In this document: one piece after another, positions 58,821-60,222 of the stretch
Position numbering within the stretch: the first letter of the stretch is position 1
Layout: the number at the start of each line of letters is the position of its first letter
NCBI GenBank assembly: GCA_012729115.1
Contig: JAAYDR010000003.1
Location: 1-60,222 of the forward strand
Length of the DNA stretch: 60,222 nt
From: Clostridiales bacterium
GTDB lineage: Bacteria > Bacillota > Clostridia > Christensenellales > Aristaeellaceae
Direction: 5' to 3'
The notes under the pieces: model-generated
Told to the model about the DNA's origin: nothing
Databases searched by the model: none
Seen by the model: the letters and a program-made list of their open reading frames with translations, nothing else
Position numbers and translations under genes: made by a program

Positions 58821-59900
58821 TCACCCTAGCCCCAGTTCCCCGCAAACCCTGGCCAGGATGTCCGCCATTTCCTGCCAGTGCGCCTCCATTTCCTGCACCA
58901 GTTTGAACTGTGTGCGGGCACGGTCCAGATTGTGGCCCGGGCGGGAAATGCGGTAGTACACATCACCGGCAAGGTGATCCGCTAAAAAGCGGATGCCGTT
59001 TTCCAGGGTCATCAGCTTGGCCCCCAGGGGCAATGTCTCAATTTCCTTTGGGGTGAAGCGCTTCCCGCATTGCTCCAGGAAGCCCCGGGTATAGGCCTCA
59101 TACAGTTCCAGGGAAATCCGCACCAGGCTCAAATCCCGCTCATCCTCCGCCGCTGTGGAAGCGCCAAAGCGGATGGAATCCCCAAAATCATTGGCTGCCA
59201 GGCCGGGCATGACGGTGTCCAGATCAATCACGCACAGGGCGCCGCGTGTTTTCGCATCCAGCATGACGTTGTTGAGTTTGGTGTCGTTGTGGGCCACTCT
59301 CAGGGGCAGTTCCCCCTTCTGGAGCAGTTCCATCATCACCGATGCCTCCGCCTCCCTGGCCAGGGCAAAGGCAATGTCCTCCTGCACGTCCCTGCCCCTC
59401 CCGGCAGCGTCCTCCTGGACGGCCTGGCGGAACTGGACATAGCGGTTGGGGGTATCATGAAAGCGGGGAATGGTCTCATGGAGAGTTTCCGCCGGAAAGT
59501 CCGCCAGCAGGTTTTGAAATGTGCCAAAGGCCACGGCGCTTTGGTAGAAGTCTTCCTTGCTTTCCGCCCTGTCCAGGCAGATACTGTCTGGGATATAATC
59601 ATAAAGCCGCCAATATTCTCCCTCGTCATCCAGGAAATAGGTACTGCCCTCATGGGTGTTGATCAGCCGCAGGGAATGGCGGGGCCTGGGGTCAGCCTGG
59701 CTCAGATGCTGGGTCACGGCTGAAACGTTGTGCATCAGGGCTGGAACATCCTTAAACACATGCCGGTTGATTTTCTGCAAAACATAGGACAGTCCCTCAT
59801 CCGTTACCAATCGGTAGGTGGCGTTAATATGACCGTGCCCATGGCGCTCGCATTGGATAGGGCGGCCCTTTACCGCAAAGGCGTTGGCAGCCTTAAGCAT
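58821..59900 (-). CDS. Aminoglycoside-phosphotransferase-fold sugar kinase, N-acetylhexosamine 1-kinase-like
   Basis: 359 residues. The catalytic loop is RVAHNDTKLNNVML and the metal site VIDLDTVMPG, followed by NDFGDSIRFGAST. An N-terminal lobe has GHGHINATYRLVTDEG and YVLQKIN, with the Lys of the ATP site. Overall it resembles Bifidobacterium NahK, which makes GlcNAc- or GalNAc-1-phosphate, more than antibiotic kinases. GGAGGG precedes ATG 59900. No partner genes such as a lacto-N-biose phosphorylase are visible in the window; the amino-sugar locus lies far to the left. Confidence 0.85.
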   Translation of the reverse strand: MLKAANAFAVKGRPIQCERHGHGHINATYRLVTDEGLSYVLQKINRHVFKDVPALMHNVSAVTQHLSQADPRPRHSLRLINTHEGSTYFLDDEGEYWRLYDYIPDSICLDRAESKEDFYQSAVAFGTFQNLLADFPAETLHETIPRFHDTPNRYVQFRQAVQEDAAGRGRDVQEDIAFALAREAEASVMMELLQKGELPLRVAHNDTKLNNVMLDAKTRGALCVIDLDTVMPGLAANDFGDSIRFGASTAAEDERDLSLVRISLELYEAYTRGFLEQCGKRFTPKEIETLPLGAKLMTLENGIRFLADHLAGDVYYRISRPGHNLDRARTQFKLVQEMEAHWQEMADILARVCGELGLG

Positions 59901-60222
59901 CGTGTTCCCTCCGTTGTGACTTCATTTGTGAACCGCGAATCCCATTTAATATACGCCGCCTTCCGACGGTTTTCCTGCGTTGGGTGAGGATAGAAAAATC
60001 CGGCCGCAACCATTGTTTGACACTAACTTCAATATATGTTATGTTTACCACCATGTAGGCCGCGACTCTGTTATAGGTCTCGTCATGTAGCCCTTGATGT
60101 ACATCAAAGCGCTTTGTTTCTAAAAGACCGCATATACAAAGCACAGGCTGTGCGGTTGGACGCGTTGTTGTATCTCCATAGGCTCATTCTTCAGGAAAGA
60201 AGGCGACCCGAATGAAAAACAG
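59901..60222. other. Region upstream of the kinase gene at the right edge
   Basis: 322 bp without a firm gene. It contains two adjoining palindromes (60094-60116). A possible plus-strand start lies at the extreme end: AGAAGG and ATG 60212, of which only MKN and part of the next codon are inside the window. A minus-strand 83-codon frame (59893-60144) shows no family features and looks random. Confidence 0.45.
60094..60116. promoter_or_regulatory. Two overlapping palindromes, LacI-type operator candidate
   Basis: ttgatgtacatcaa (60094-60107) is a perfect 14-bp palindrome. It overlaps by three bases the perfect 12-bp caaagcgctttg (60105-60116). The second resembles LacI/GalR-family half-sites (AAAGCGCTTT). 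They could control the gene starting at 60212 or the kinase gene. Confidence 0.5.

Noticed and set aside
58821-59900. Aminoglycoside resistance gene
   Set aside because: The fold is shared, but the motifs and the chromosomal setting fit sugar kinases of the NahK type better.
59893-60144. 83-codon minus-strand frame upstream of the kinase gene
   Set aside because: No ribosome site, no recognisable domain, and it crosses two palindromes; more likely a regulatory region.

Overview
The window is a GC-rich bacterial chromosome segment with the gene content of an anaerobic member of the Firmicutes, class Clostridia. The evidence is an ntp-type V-ATPase operon (I-K-E-C-F-A-B-D order), a valine T-box leader, an FMN riboswitch before a ribU-type ECF transporter gene, and the block tmcAL / pta-ackA-yceD-rpmF. 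Two further linked sets, scpA-scpB and tsaE-tsaB-rimI, agree with this. A high-GC lineage such as Christensenellales or Oscillospirales is my guess only. No phage, insertion sequence, CRISPR array, rRNA or tRNA was recognised.

Layout. 1-7323: V-type ATPase operon, cut at the left edge inside subunit I; its proteolipid keeps the known Na+ ligands. 7486-10312 (minus): an unusual four-gene group, namely an uncharacterised protein, a 27-residue peptide gene enclosed by an 18-bp inverted repeat, a membrane HD-GYP phosphodiesterase and a DUF5317-like membrane protein. 10552-15393 (minus): livKHMGF branched-chain amino-acid ABC transporter with an attenuator-like hairpin after livK. 15711-18178: ketopantoate reductase family gene and murC. 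18304-25705: an amino-sugar (probably MurNAc/GlcNAc/sialic-acid type) utilisation locus, with ABC sugar transporter, GlcNAc epimerase and BadF-type kinase on the minus strand and murR-murQ divergent on the plus strand.

25728-28628 (minus) is a class A penicillin-binding protein with a long acidic tail, divergent from ftsH. Then come an orphan solute-binding protein, galactokinase, riboswitch-ribU and tsaE-tsaB-rimI. A frameshifted S9 peptidase remnant (about 36130-36490) ends against an rRNA methyltransferase gene. 37783-41060: deoB, purine nucleoside phosphorylase, and a D,D-carboxypeptidase gene whose Shine-Dalgarno sits in a perfect 16-bp hairpin arm. 41221-44944: site-2 protease, scpA, scpB and a membrane-anchored coiled-coil protein made of 17 tandem 42-bp repeats. 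44984-49343: tmcAL, pta, ackA, yceD and rpmF. 49413-54434: valine T-box, a small membrane protein, valS, rsmH and rsmI. 54595-55899: a ferritin-like protein. 55904-58475 (minus): an ABC-2 exporter preceded by a leader with a possible 11-residue leader peptide and strong hairpins. 58821-59900 (minus): an N-acetylhexosamine-kinase-like phosphotransferase. The right end holds two adjoining palindromes and perhaps the first codons of a plus-strand gene.

Themes: ion-motive energy (V-ATPase, Pta-AckA), cell-wall synthesis and wall-sugar recycling (MurC, PBP, D,D-carboxypeptidase, MurQ/MurR, AGE, kinase), and RNA-based control (FMN riboswitch, T-box, several attenuator-like hairpins). The best candidates for something undescribed are the peptide/inverted-repeat/HD-GYP group and the leader of the ABC exporter.
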